A stretch of DNA of 64,000 nt from Rhizophagus clarus (lineage: Eukaryota; Glomeromycota; Glomeromycetes; Glomerales; Glomeraceae): contig BLAL01000206.1 in the NCBI GenBank assembly GCA_015698045.1, positions 1,116,001 through 1,180,000 on the forward strand, in the 5' to 3' direction. A program made the position numbers and the translations under genes. Below the pieces are notes generated by a model. It had not been told where the DNA came from, did not search any database, and worked only from the letters and a program-made list of their open reading frames with translations. Shown in pieces: positions 22,989-34,897 of this stretch (position 1 is the first letter of the stretch; each line of letters starts with the position of its first letter).

Positions 22989-25488
22989 CCGTATAGCACT
23001 GACTAAAATACCCCGGGTCTAAATCAATTTACCCGATTTAAAAATTGAATTATACCCGTGGGTATTTTATGAGGTACAGGGTATATTAGGCGGAAGGGTA
23101 TTTTATCACGGGAATATTATATAATGGGGGCATATCGTAAGGAGTATTGCTACACAGCCGATCCCAAATATAGGTATATATATCGTCATACTGAACAATC
23201 TGAACGAGAATCGCTATTTTTATATTCTGGAAAACTGTAATATGTTTCATTTCGTTAATGAAAAATTGCAATATACTGGTACTCCATTTCATTTACGTAA
23301 TTTAACTTGTAGATTGTCTTTTTATTATAATTATTGCATTCATTAATAACTGATTTGGCAATATTTAGAACTGCAGGATGCTTCTATTAGCTTTTGTTCA
23401 TTTCATTATTTTAACTTGTAAATTGTCCTTTTTATTATAATAATCGTGTTCATTCGTAACTGATTTGGCAATATTTAGAGCTACAGATACTTTTATTAGT
23501 TTTTGATCATTCAATAAAATAATTATAAATAAAGATATGGTTGAAAATTTTTTCACTACTTTTTTCGTGTCCTTTTATCTTGTTTCATTACCAAAATTTT
23601 TCTTTAATAAAGATGGCTCGTGGGAATTTTGGAATATGTCGTGCTAGGGTCACAAGCAAGAGAAACCGGCACTGGTCAGCGAGAGAAAAATTAATTATGT
23701 TATGAAAGTGGTCATAGTAAACGATCAACAGCAGATAAATTTAATATTCAGCCAAAACAACTTCGTGAATGGATCAATAATAAAGAAAAGCTTTTGAACG
23801 CGGCTCCTTATACTCAAAGGTTAAATACAGGTGCACGTCCAAAATATCCATACCTTGAAGCTGAACTTATAGAATGGGTTAAAGAAGCGCGAAGTCAATT
23901 AAAAACAGTAACTCGTTATATGGTACAGGCTAAAGCACGTTTATTAGCTAAAAAAGAATAATACCAAACCAATTATCCAGACATAAAAAATGCTAAATTT
24001 TCGCAAAAGTGGGTTGATGGTTTTATGTCTCATCATAAACTGGTTAATAGAAGGAAAACAACAGTTGCTCAGCGTCTTCCGGAAGATTATGTAGAACAGC
24101 AAGGCAACTTCCTATCATATATTTTATATCGTAGAAATGAGCACAATTATCCATTATCTTTAATTGGAAACATGGATGAAACGCCAATGGCGTTTAATTT
24201 ACCAAGTAATAATACAATCGAACAGTCAGGTACTAAAACTGTTTCGATTTTATCAACTGGACATGAACGTTCAAACTTTACTGTTGTTTTGGCTTGTATG
24301 GCTGATGGGACAAAACTTCCACCAGTTATTATTTTTAAACTTAAAAATATTCCGCGAGAGGTATTTCCTGATGGTGTAATAATTCGTACTAATCCTGAAG
24401 GTTGGATGAATGAAAACGAGATGACTTGGTGGATAGAAAATGTTTGGACAAGACGTGCAAGCCGAAACAATAATCCAAGGTCTCTTTTGGTATTGGATTC
24501 CTTTTCTGCACACAAAACTGATGTCGTAAAGCAAAGGTTCCGTGAAAAGAAAACTGATTTAGCAGTTATTCCAGGTGGACTAACTTCTCGTTTACAACCG
24601 CTTGATGTATCTCTAAATAGGTCTTTTAAAGCAAAGGTAATTAATCCACTTGTAATTAATTCACTTCAGCTTTTTAAATAAATAATTTAAGCTAACTTTT
24701 AAATTAGGTACGAAATCTTTATAATAATTGGATGAGCGAAGCCATCAAAGATTACACACCATCCGGGAAAATCAAAAGACCATCTTACTCACTCGTAGCA
24801 AGCTGGGTAAAGGAAGGTTGGGACGCTATTGATACCAGCATGATTAGACGATCATTCAAATGTTGTGGCATTTCGAACGCTACTGATGGAACAGAAGATA
24901 CTTTAATTTTTGATTTTAATCAACTAGAAAGTAAGATCAATAGAGAAAATTTGGGAAGAGAAGTTGAAAAAGATGGCGAAAACAATGATAAAGAAAATGA
25001 AAGTGAATCAGAAGGTAATGACAGAAATGAATTGGAAGATGATGAAAGTGAATTAAAAGATAATTATTATGAAGAGAATGAAGAACAAACTGTAATTCAA
25101 GACTGGAGTTAATAATTTCAATCCATTACCAAACACTAAAGTTTCACACATATTATTGTAATAAAATATTATGAGAATAAAACTATTTTTAGAGTTAACA
25201 TTTTACTTCGTATATCTGATATTCATTAAAAAGTTTATGATTATTGCAATATTGGTTAAAGTAACGCACTTCATTGGTTAATTAAGTACAAAGTTTATTG
25301 GCTAAATTGAGCAAGGCAGTTTATTGGTCAATTGTAATATATCCGGGTCTATATCAATTTATCTAATTTAAAAATTGAATTATACCCGGGTCTAAATCAA
25401 AAAAAAAATTTTTAAACCCAATAAAATACTCGGGTATAGTATAATGGAGGTATGCCGAAAAGGGGATCTTTTAGTCAGTGCTATACGG
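22989..25488 (+). mobile_element. Pogo/Tigger-type DNA transposon, 2.5 kb, TA-flanked
   Basis: Perfect 22-bp inverted ends including the TA dinucleotides: 22987-23008 begins TACCGTATAGCACTGAC and 25469-25490 is its reverse complement. TA at both outer ends fits the TA target duplication of Tc1/mariner/pogo elements. Sub-terminal CCGGGT-rich repeats (near 23015-23105 and 25345-25440) are also partly inverted. The element carries one transposase gene on the plus strand. Perfect TIRs suggest fairly recent movement despite the damaged transposase. Confidence 0.9.
23613..25112 (+). pseudogene. Pogo/Tigger-type transposase, damaged N-terminal half
   Basis: The product starts MARGNFGICRARVTSKRN at 23613. 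A CENP-B/pogo-like helix-turn-helix follows (SKRSTADKFNIQPKQLREWI). A frameshift lies at about 23702 (after EKLIML) and an in-frame stop in AKKE*YQTNY near 23960. From 24025 the DDE_1 catalytic core is intact, with the acidic residues in MDETP, VLDSFSAHKT and LQPLDVSLN. An intron (24637-24707, GTAATT...TTAG) leads to VRNLYNNWMSEAI and an acidic tail (EDDESELKDNYYEENEEQ). The core could still be transcribed from 24025, but the DNA-binding half is broken. Confidence 0.85.
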
Positions 25489-25490
25489 TA

Positions 25491-27918
25491 TAATTGATTA
25501 AACTATTTGACAAATGGAAATGAAAAAATATTAGCAATAGCAAACATTTCTTTTAAAAAAAAGTATGATCAATTTTGATATTCCAATTCATGATGGTTGA
25601 ACCGATTGACCGATACGATATAGGACCAAGACCGATATAATCGACGATCGATCCAAATATTAGATTTTGTGTTAATATTTGGTATTTGCTTTTCTGTTTA
25701 AATTTTGAGTTTTGACGTATCTTAAACAGTAAATTAGAAAAATATATACACAAAATAAATTGCAAAAAATCAGTCACTGTCCAGTCCGGTCCTCGACTGT
25801 GGAGCATGGAACGATGAAGACCAGACCAGGACAGACCGGATCGGTCCGACATCACGTCAATCTTGCTGTGATTATTATCGTATAACACGACACCACATTT
25901 CACGTTTTAAATTCGCATAAAATACAGAATAAATCTAGACGTTTTTCACACCTTCTACCGTATTATTAAGTATGCACAATGATTATTGCGTGACTAGAAT
26001 AATTCTGAAAATTCATACATTTACAATAATTAATTAAATTTATCATGCAAGTTATTGTAACCGCGTCATCACAGAAATCATTCTCTACTGTTGAGTAACG
26101 GATATTTAAATTATTTCTGCAAACTTTCGCGGCTTTATAACTTGTTATAACCATATCGATATAAAGACAATAGATTACTCATAGAAGGAAATGTAAAGAC
26201 AAGCCAAAATTGGTAAATCATTATTAATTAATTAAAATTACGACAAAATTTTCAATTTGTACAGTAATTTTGACCCTTAACTTTAATGACTTCGAAACCT
26301 GTAATATTCCGGTACAACAATAACTTTCATAGATAAGTCTACATTTGTTTTCCGTTCTTTATTAATCGCGTGTTGCTTGTCTTCTCTATTACTTAATGTT
26401 TCTCATATTTTTTTTTTTTATCTTAAAATGTCATCATGATTTTTAATTATCATGCATAAATTTACATTGATAATTTAATTCGTTTATAATTTTCTGTATT
26501 AAATTTATTATAATAAAATATTCTTTAAACATATTACATTAATTCATTGAAAAAATGATCGAATTCTCAGTCGATTATTAGAATTCTCCACATTTTTTTT
26601 TTTTTTTTTTTGTTAAACATTTATTTGCATTGTCGTTTTTAGTAAAAGATCTCACACAAGCAAGATTTTATTGATACACTATTTTGGAAGGAACTTGGAT
26701 ACAGTTGCATGACATAAACTTGATCAATTACATAAATTAATTAATGTTACGCACGTAATTGTTGTAATACCATATATACTGCATTATTACAATATTATAA
26801 CAGATAGAAATACTGCAATACTATGTAATACTGCAATACTGGTATGTAATAACTGGTTGTTTTAATTTTAGATACTTTAAAAATAAACTTTTTATTAAAC
26901 CTAAAATTTTTTTAGGTTATATATTTATTTATTTTATTGTATTTACAAAGATACTCATGTAATCCAACTAAAAGTAATAATTGCAATTTCTCTATTAAGA
27001 AAAACGAAAAGAAGAAAAAAAAAAATACGTTAATTTTTTTTTTCTTGCTTTATCAATTATTATTTAATTTTTTTTATTTTATATATAAATGTATATATGT
27101 AATTTTTTTAAAAAAAAAAAAAAAATTAGAACGAATAATACTCTATATTCTAATCCTATATCATAAATTTTTTAATCATTTTTTTCCTTCTTGAATGGTT
27201 TTTTTTTATTTTACGAAAACGTCAATAATTTCAAAAAAAAAAAAAAAAAAAATTCGTCATACCTTTATCAACCATTTTTATTCGATTTTGTTACACAAAC
27301 TCGTATATTGTCTAATTAAACTTAATTTCAAATATTAAAATCCGGGTGAACCGATGTGAATTCTAATTAAAAATTTAAAAAATATAATTACTACTAATCA
27401 TAATAAAAAAAACCCCATTATTTTTAACCTCTTTTAATAATAACCTTTTTTAAAAAAGAATCGATTGTTTTTAGCCGCTGCGCCAATGACTTTCTTGAAA
27501 ATGGATATGATCGACTAATTAGATTAATTTTAATTGCATATCATTTGTTAATCGAATTAAGTTAACAATCAAATTAGTAAAATACAATAAAGGTAATTCA
27601 TTTTTTTTTAATACACGTATCGTAATAAAACAAGAATATAATTACATTCAAAAAGAAATGAATTTAATTTAATATAAAAAGATCTCTCAATTCGAATCTT
27701 CTTTTTTTCAAAAGTATATCTTATTATTATTCACTTAATAATAATCCCATCTTTTTTTAATAATAATAAAGTTGGAATACAACTTGACAATTCTTTATTA
27801 TCCACTCATAATTTCAATAGGTTGTTACAACCTTAGACTTCACTTTCTTTTAGATTATTTAATTACATGAATAATAATTAATCATTCATTTATTATTCCG
27901 TCTTTTTATCCGAACAAA
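25491..27918. other. Intergenic DNA, promoter side of the S8 protease
   Basis: 25560-25900 contains a less AT-rich block with repeated GACCGAT/CGATCG and CCGGTCC/GGACCGG words; the minus ORF across it (25553-25903) is probably fortuitous and the block looks like a repeat. 26570-27260 has very long A and T runs. 27600-27918 is the immediate upstream of the protease and is AT-rich without a clear TATA box. Confidence 0.4.
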
Positions 27919-29205
27919 ATGATTATTCCACGCTTCATAAAAATCTTCTCCATCGCTATAATATTTGGCTTCTTGGTTTCTTCAGTTGAATCGAAAAGAA
28001 GAAAATCTTTAAAATGTCCTCCTTTGGACAAGACTGATGATCACTTAAATGGTAAAGGAGAAAAATATATTATCACGTTTGATAAATCTGATACTGAAGC
28101 TATAGAAAATCATCTTAATATTATGCAAACTTGTTGGAAAAGAACTGTAAAACGGGTTATTCCAAATAAGTCAATAAATGATAAAAATGTTCTTATGGAT
28201 TTTTCCGTTAAAGGATATCTTCACGGTTATTGTGGATATTTTACGAAATCATTTGTTGATAAACATCTTTCTAAAACGCCTGGTATTAATATTGAAAAGG
28301 ACGGTCCTGTTAAAATTAGCCGTGTGTTACCATTTAATTTTACTAGACGTACTGTAGTAAGGGATCCACCAAAAAATCTTGATCGTATCGATCAAGCTAA
28401 ACGTCCGTTAGATGGAAAATTTATTTTCCCTGATGGTGCCGGTGAAGGTACAAACGTTTTCATAATTGATACCGGTGTTCGAGTTACGCATAAAGAATTT
28501 GGAGGTCGTGCCAGATTTGGAGCTGCTTTTTGTAAAGGTTGTAATGATAAAGATGAAGATGGTCATGGTACTCAAGTTGCTAGCGTTGTTGCCGGTAATA
28601 CTTTTGGTGTTGCAAGAAAAGCAAATATTATCTCTGTTAGAGTTTTGGACGCTAATGGTGTTGGTACTAAATCTGATATTATTAACGCCATGTCCTTTGT
28701 ACTTAATGAACATAATAAGTGTCAAAATAAGAATACGATAATAAATATGTCTATTAATGGTGATTTTTCAAAATCTATGAACAATGTTATTGGAGATCTT
28801 ACCGATGCTGGTATTCATGTAGTAGTTGCAGCTGGTAATGATGGTACTGATGCTTGCAAATCATCCCCTTCTTCTGCTCCTACTGCTATCACGGTCGGTG
28901 CCACCGAAGAAGATAGTGAACAAATTACCGATTTTTCTAATATTGGAAGATGTGTTGATATATTTGCACCTGGTGTTAAAATTCAAGGTGCTGGTAATCA
29001 AACTGATAATGATATATTAGTATTATCTGGTACTTCTCAGGCTTCTCCACATGTTGCTGGTGCAATAGCTCTCATGATTACAAAGTTTGGTAACAAATCT
29101 CCTGACGATATGTCTGATTTACTTAAAAGATTATCAACAAAGAATGTTCTTAAAGATCTTAAAAATGGTTCCCCTGACTCCTTCTTACGCACTCCAACTC
29201 CATAA
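27919..29205 (+). CDS. Secreted subtilisin-like serine protease (S8, proteinase K type)
   Basis: Single exon, 428 aa. A signal peptide is likely at residues 1-25 (hydrophobic FSIAIIFGFLVSSVES). An inhibitor I9-like propeptide follows (about 47-140, KYIITFDKSDTEAIENHL). The mature domain starts near 150 (DRIDQ at 155). The catalytic triad is D184 (FIIDTGVRVTH), H216 (DEDGHGTQVASV) and S373 (SGTSQASPHVAGA), with the oxyanion N307 (AAGNDG). Cysteines at 205, 208, 268, 313 and 345 could form disulfides. All catalytic residues are present, length is typical of fungal S8A proteases, and the start is the only plausible ATG. It is expected to be exported and to cleave extracellular protein; a role in the plant interface is only a guess. 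Confidence 0.95.
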   Translation: MIIPRFIKIFSIAIIFGFLVSSVESKRRKSLKCPPLDKTDDHLNGKGEKYIITFDKSDTEAIENHLNIMQTCWKRTVKRVIPNKSINDKNVLMDFSVKGYLHGYCGYFTKSFVDKHLSKTPGINIEKDGPVKISRVLPFNFTRRTVVRDPPKNLDRIDQAKRPLDGKFIFPDGAGEGTNVFIIDTGVRVTHKEFGGRARFGAAFCKGCNDKDEDGHGTQVASVVAGNTFGVARKANIISVRVLDANGVGTKSDIINAMSFVLNEHNKCQNKNTIINMSINGDFSKSMNNVIGDLTDAGIHVVVAAGNDGTDACKSSPSSAPTAITVGATEEDSEQITDFSNIGRCVDIFAPGVKIQGAGNQTDNDILVLSGTSQASPHVAGAIALMITKFGNKSPDDMSDLLKRLSTKNVLKDLKNGSPDSFLRTPTP

Positions 29206-31455
29206 ATTATTTTTAAACAAGTTAGAATTTTTTTTTTTAATACATGAATTAATTTAATTTAATTTAATTTTTTTCGATTCGATTTTTTTTTTTTTTTTTG
29301 TAATTTTTTTTTCTTGTGATAAAATGTATTAATACTACATACAGTAAATAATAGAACAACAGTATTTAAATGGACAAGATTAATTAACTTGAGAATAAAA
29401 ATTTTTATAAAAAAAAATATCGTATATCGTGAACTACAATTAAATTCCGATTTTTTTTTCTAGATATTAAGAAATCGAAATTAATTAAACAATAGAAAAA
29501 TAAAACTTTAAGTTCGTTATGAAATCTAAATACTATTAGTTTTTTATTTGTTATCAATTTTGAGAATGGTAAAAAAATGAAAAAAAAAATGATTTCTGGT
29601 ATTATTAAGCATTTATTCACATGACTGTGATCAGCAAACCGCAACATAGTTTCGAATATGTCAATAAAAACGTCATAACTTAAATTTGTTAGTACTGTAA
29701 CCTGAAAAATTGCGAAAATGTTGTTAACTTTTTTTTTTTATTTTTAAGGAGCAACTTCATCTTGTAAAGTACGAGATATACATTGCACGCTTACACAAAC
29801 AACAGTAGTACAGAATCATAATTGCTGACGTGTGTCATCAGTGACAATAAATGTTAAAAATCATGATAAACTTGTAATAAAGTAATAATATATAAACACA
29901 GCTTACTTTATAATTTTTAAAGTTACTCCAATATAAATATCACAATTATAACATATCATATAACTCTGACTTTTTATGTTTAATGATTAATTTTTAGAAA
30001 AGAATTGACATATGACAGTTTAAGTATTTTTTATGAAACAGCTTGATTCTTCTTTTTATGACTCAATAATTATAATATTGGTGAAGAGTTTGAGTCTGAG
30101 TCGTAGTCTCAAATTATCAATCAAATTCTGCATCATTGTACTTAATTTTCATAATTTTTGAGTCACATATTTTCATAAAGTATTTAAGCCCCCATTTTAT
30201 TCAAAAATTTATCAAATATCAAAAAAAAAAAAAAAAAAAAAAAAATATTCAAAATACAAGACGGACACACGATTATTGATCAAAGACAAATGTCAAAAGA
30301 CAAAATTTTGAACTTTGGTAAGTTCAGGTGTTTTTATGGCTGATCTTACTTAGTATGCCTTTCCATGTTTGCGATAAGTACGACCACTATAATTTTCTGG
30401 CCAGATTATAGGATCGGCAGAGTACATCATTGATATGGAAATATAGCTACTAACACTTTTTTTTATTTTTTAGATAACCGGAAAAGAAAAGGAATTGGAA
30501 CCTTGATTTAATAATTTTTAAACCATGTACAAGATTATAAATTATATAATTAAATAATTTTTTAAATATCTATCAATGAAAATAAAAATAAATAAAAATG
30601 AAAAAAAAATAAATTTTTATCTTTAAATAAATTAAAAAAGTTCGTCAAAATTAAAGAAAAATTGGCTAAATCAATTATTTTATCGATTCTTAACGTAATG
30701 TTTTCAATTATTTTACAAAAATAATTATAAAGCAGATAATTTTTTATTCATTCTAACGTCGAATTTTGCATCACTGATCACTATTGAAAGCGATTGCTGT
30801 CGTAGCCTCGGCCACAGTAGTTGTATTGAACAAATTAAAGTTTTGTAAGATTTTTTATATGTTTTTATTTTTTTATTTTTATTTTTAATCTCGGACAGAT
30901 GATTAGAACAGAAAAACTATTATAAATCAAAATACAAGAAGAAATACAATAAAGAATCCATAACTAACTATAACCAATTCTAACTAAAGAACCCGCTCCG
31001 TCCGCCTTAGTATCCGAAGTAAGCAAAAGCCTACCTACAGTTCCCAAGGGGGACTACATACCAAGTGCCCAAGAAAAAAGGATAATCACACTAAAAGTGC
31101 TGTATTATTCTTTTAGACAAAGTCTACTTCATGTAAATACTATATGATGAAGAATATGATGAAGAATGGTTCACACTATTTTCTAGTTAAAAAAAAAAAA
31201 ATTTTGTTGGTGGGGCACTAAAAGTAAAAAAGTAGAAAAGGACATCATATAAATGTCCTGCAAAAAGGGAAACCAAAAAACCAAAAAAAAAAAAGTGATA
31301 AAGAAACATAAAAAGTGTTAATAAACGCGTGTGTGTAATCTAAACGTATTCATAGATAAGGCAGTCCGCCTAAATCATTTAAGTGTGGTAACTGGTTGAG
31401 AACTCAGAAGGTAAATCTATCGACATCTCTTGGATGTCCGACATGTCATCGTCAT
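29206..31455. repeat. Intergenic DNA with a repeat near 30980-31170
   Basis: 29206-30900 is AT-rich with long homopolymers (30221-30245 A run) and no supported gene; the minus ORF 29405-29647 is low-complexity and rejected. 30980-31170 is less AT-rich and ends in TTCATGTAAATACTATATGA followed by TGAAGAAT, a variant of the module at about 13137-13165. Confidence 0.4.
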
Positions 31456-32163
31456 TTACTGAATGTTAGTAGAATTCTTGATAGTTGTTAACGTTCTACG
31501 ACGGATTGATTTGTATGTTGATAAAAATTCTAACAAAGCCGAATTATTGCCATGTTTCTTCCGGGTTAAGTGCTTGATAGGACTTCTGATCGAACGATTG
31601 GGTAAACATAAATGTTTTAATTGCGTCATGGTTTGATGTAGACATTCTGGTATGATGTTGCCATCGGTAGGATTAATAGCCGTTGGGTTCTGTTTGATGC
31701 AGGTAGAGACGCAGCGCCGATAGGTGCGTTCACGTCGTTTAACTTGTTTTTCTAACATTTTTTTCGAAAATTTGGACGAATCGTCCACGATGTGGTAATT
31801 AAATCTAACTTTTTTGTAATAATACGGAGAATTCTCTTTTAATGTATATCTTTCATACTGACTGTCAAAGGAGCAGCCAGTCCAAGGTAAAAAATGATGT
31901 TTAATGGTATGATGGAACCACGCATTATGTAGTTGATATAGAGTCTTGCGTTGAAGGGAGGGTGTTTTCTCTTTCACTTTTTTCGGTCGTCTAAGAGGTT
32001 TCTTCTGCTTCTTAGACTTTTTATTCGCTCCAGGAACCGGGTGATTATGAAACTTAGGAATTGACTTTTGGTGTTGACAGCAGCCAGTTCGGGCGCCACT
32101 CGGGTGAGAAGACATGACTATAGGAGACGGTAACAAGCAAAAATTATTGTTATTGAAACTCAT
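31456..32163 (-). CDS. Basic protein of unknown function, 235 aa
   Basis: Open from ATG (32163) to stop with no intron and a less AT-rich composition than its surroundings. It is strongly basic: KKSKKQKKPLRRPKKVKEK near residues 48-66, then RRERTYRRC and SIRRRTLTTIK near the end. Landmarks are GCCQHQKSIPKFHNH, HHTIKHHFLPWTGCSFDSQY and YYYKKVRFNYHIVDDSS. I do not recognise a domain. The basic stretches suggest a nucleic-acid-binding or transposon-derived protein, which is inference. Two smaller minus ORFs lie upstream in the same orientation and could be earlier exons or broken parts of the same gene. Confidence 0.45.
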   Translation of the reverse strand: MSFNNNNFCLLPSPIVMSSHPSGARTGCCQHQKSIPKFHNHPVPGANKKSKKQKKPLRRPKKVKEKTPSLQRKTLYQLHNAWFHHTIKHHFLPWTGCSFDSQYERYTLKENSPYYYKKVRFNYHIVDDSSKFSKKMLEKQVKRRERTYRRCVSTCIKQNPTAINPTDGNIIPECLHQTMTQLKHLCLPNRSIRSPIKHLTRKKHGNNSALLEFLSTYKSIRRRTLTTIKNSTNIQ

Positions 32164-32180
32164 GATGGGAGCTGTCTCGA

Positions 32181-32504
32181 TTATGGGGGCTGTATCCGCA
32201 GAACCGCCACATGGGATGTAAATTCCAAAATGAAAACGGTATCTTTTATAAGAAAAATTAAAAAAAGTTTTTGTAGTTCGATTATTAAAGTCATGTGATT
32301 GCTGACGTTATCAATAATTGAAACTCTATCTACGAGTTTATTTCTGATAAATTTGAAAAATTTGTTTTGTACGCGTCGGGGAATAACTCTTTGTAATGTA
32401 AAAAAATGTGTGACAAGTAACGAGATGCAATATTTCTTATTGGGGTATAAACTCGTGGACGGATATGTCATAGGGGTGTGCGTCTTTACTGCAAAAATTA
32501 CCAT
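32181..32504 (-). other. Minus-strand ORF of uncertain reality, 107 aa
   Basis: An ATG-started ORF 17 bp upstream of the basic protein gene. It includes LQRVIPRRVQNKFFKFIRNK. A repeated word GCGTCTTTACT occurs here (near 32481) and again near 32605 in the neighbouring ORF, so local duplication has occurred. Coding status is unproven. Confidence 0.2.
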
Positions 32505-32585
32505 CTTGACCCTCCTCGTGTTACTGTCTTGACCCGCATAATATATTTACAGTAAGGGGTGGTCAAGACAGTAACGTCACACGGG

Positions 32586-32849
32586 TCAAGAACATAATAT
32601 TTGCGTCTTTACTCGATAATCATTGGTGTGGATTTTCAGCTGTACTCCTTCTGCGTTGAGTAACTTTCTGTGTGAATGAGATAACCTTGTAGAGGAATCT
32701 AACTCAAAAAAGTAACTTTTACTTCTGTATGAGTTGTAGATCTTGTTGTAACCTCTTGTATCCGGTTTAGTCACGTGAAATTTTTGTACAGCGATGGTAT
32801 CGGGATAATTTTTTTCTTTAGGAAACGAAATGGGTTTTGAAAAAGACAT
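32586..32849 (-). CDS. Small hypothetical protein, 87 aa
   Basis: ATG at 32849 opens MSFSKPISFPKEKNYPDTIA. The product is polar and basic and has no recognised motif. The downstream 31456 gene also starts MSF. A CCAAT-like word in minus orientation lies near 33105, upstream of this ORF. It may be a first exon or an independent small gene. Confidence 0.3.
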   Translation of the reverse strand: MSFSKPISFPKEKNYPDTIAVQKFHVTKPDTRGYNKIYNSYRSKSYFFELDSSTRLSHSHRKLLNAEGVQLKIHTNDYRVKTQILCS

Positions 32850-33683
32850 AATAAAAATTTGAAAGTGATGAAGAAACTAATATAGTTGTTGATAAAGAAA
32901 CATAAAATATTGGTCAGGGTACAAAATAAAATGTGATTTAATAAGTGGTAAAGTAACGTTGTATATTTGTGTAAGGTAAAAGGTACTATGTTGAAGGTGT
33001 TATCGAACTTTAAAGGAGGTTAAAGTAACTTTGTAAAAACGTTTGCCCTCTGCCACCTTACGGCGTCAAGAGTCGCAAACGGAGGTCTGAACTCTTTCCT
33101 GATTGGTAGGCTCTTTTTATGGTGTAAAATAGTGGTTAAAGTGAAAGAAGGCCGCGAAACTTTCTTCAAAAATTTTTGGTCGGGAGGATCAGCGGGTAAG
33201 ATTTTTTATATGTTTTGTTTGAATGAAGATTTATCGACTGTCAATACTATCACGTGCAAAATATCAGTATAACGATAATGTTACGTACATGAAATTCCAA
33301 TAAATTTATTATATTTATATTTCAAAATCAGGCGAATTTATGCGCTCTAGTTGAGTATGATTCAATATTATCTTATAAAAAATGAGTCTAAATTATTTAT
33401 TTTTGTAGTATAATATATTTATTATCCAAAAAAGCAAATACCCTACAGTTCCGAAATTAAACACCCATATATTTCTGTAAGAAAAACAACAATAAATATA
33501 ATAAAAAAAAAACATTCTGATATTGCTAAAATAAACTTAACACTGCGAAAAATAGATAATTTTATTATGTATTTTAAATGAAATTATTATATACTAACGA
33601 TAATATTACAGCTATTCATTATTAATTAACTATCACTATTTAACATTACCAATGATATAATCAAATTGTCGGTAATTTCATCA
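32850..33683. other. Intergenic between the hypothetical genes and a transposase relic
   Basis: 33040-33190 is GC-richer (GCCCTCTGCCACC, GGCGTCAAGAGTCGC) and could be promoter sequence for the minus-strand ORFs. The rest is AT-rich with no gene. Confidence 0.3.
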
Positions 33684-34897
33684 TCAGTTCCATCCAAGGA
33701 ACACAAGTTTTGAAGGATTAATAATCGTTTCATCTCGGATTCTGTCCCAAGAAAGTTTAACCCATCCAAAAACACCAGATAATCTAGCACGGTGAAAGTT
33801 TCCTATTGCAGTCGTATCAACGCCATCTTCTGCCATCCAGATTGTCATTCCTTACGAAGATTGTCTTTAAATGATTTATTAATGGTATACACCAAGTGGT
33901 TGACAAATGCTAGTTAATCCACCTGGGATACTGTAACTGCTAAATTAATACCCTTGTCCCGAAATTTGATTTTGACTGATTCTTCAAGATGTCCTTTGAA
34001 GGAATCGTATACCATCATTGTAGGAACTTTCTACAATAATGCCAGAAGGAATCTGTTTGCCACGTGGTAGTTTTTTCCCCTTAAAGATACAAATTGGTGG
34101 ATATTTTGTACCGTCTATAGTACAAAACAAAATAGAGTAAGCAATGTTAAGAGAAAAAGTTCATAAAATGATCTTACCCGCGGCAATTGACAAGACAACC
34201 GTGAATCAGTTTTTTTCATTGCCAGTTCCGCGAATATGAATTGTTTTCTCGTCTCTTTTGTCAATGGTAAATTCCCTGCCATATCGAACCAAACAGAGGT
34301 TTCATTCATATTAAGAATATTGGACATTTCAAATAATTTTTCAGTTCTAAGACGAATGATAAACTCATAAAAGTTTTTTAACAGCCCATTAGTTTGTGAT
34401 GGTAGTTTTTGTGAAACTTTAGTACGTCGTCACAAAGGTAAACTATGGCTTTTCATAAATGCAGACATCCAACGGTTCGATGTTTTAAATTCATTTATTG
34501 AATTTCCATAAAGACTTTATATCATAGTAGGTTTTTTTAAAATGTTCATCATCTTAACTCGCGCAATTGCATATGTGACACCTAATCCCTGCTTCCTTTG
34601 CTCAATAATTCAATCGTATAGTTCTTTTTCAGCTTCGGGTAAAAGCTTTTTCGACCAGAACCAATCCGTTTGCTGGTTTATTTTGTCTCAGTTGCCCACT
34701 TTTCACTTGAATTAACCCAGCGACTAACCATACCTTTATCTGGTTCAAGCTTTAATTATTCCATTTTCTTTAGCTTAGGCAATAACTTGTCTCTTTCGTT
34801 CAACAGAGTATGAGTTGCGATGTCGTTTGACGGTTTTTTTTATTAGCAACCCTTTTACCAACGACCCTATTTTGTCTTCTCTTTTTTTTAGTGGCAT
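33684..34897 (-). pseudogene. Pogo/Tigger-type transposase relic (minus strand)
   Basis: From ATG 34897 the product reads MPLKKREDKIGSLVKGL, then VKRHRNSYSVERKRQVIA (CENP-B-like helix-turn-helix). The frame is broken repeatedly. Further on it has QGLGVTYAIARVKMM, then ILNMNETSVWFDMAGNLPLT, where the first catalytic Asp of the usual NMDET is Asn. MVYDSFKGHLEESVK and IPGGLTSICQPLGV follow; the last also lacks the usual Asp after QPL. With two catalytic acids lost and many frameshifts it is inactive. It is a different lineage from the element at 22989. Terminal repeats were not found. Confidence 0.75.

Noticed and set aside
24147..24534. ORFs antisense to the pogo transposase (24147-24515, 24271-24534) and the shifted-frame ORF 24164-24379
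   Set aside because: They are shadows of the clear DDE_1 reading frame.
26937..27194. 85-aa ORF rich in Phe/Tyr/Lys
   Set aside because: It is encoded by A and T runs and is not credible as a gene.
28408..29020. ORFs overlapping the S8 protease in other frames
   Set aside because: Low-complexity shadows (Leu/Val-rich or Ser/Thr-rich) of a gene with a complete catalytic triad.
29405..29647. 80-aa minus ORF downstream of the protease
   Set aside because: AT-run derived, Phe/Ile-rich, no support.
27240..30245. Long A or T runs taken as poly(A) tails of retrogenes
   Set aside because: Homopolymers are frequent all over this window and no target duplications or coding bodies flank them.
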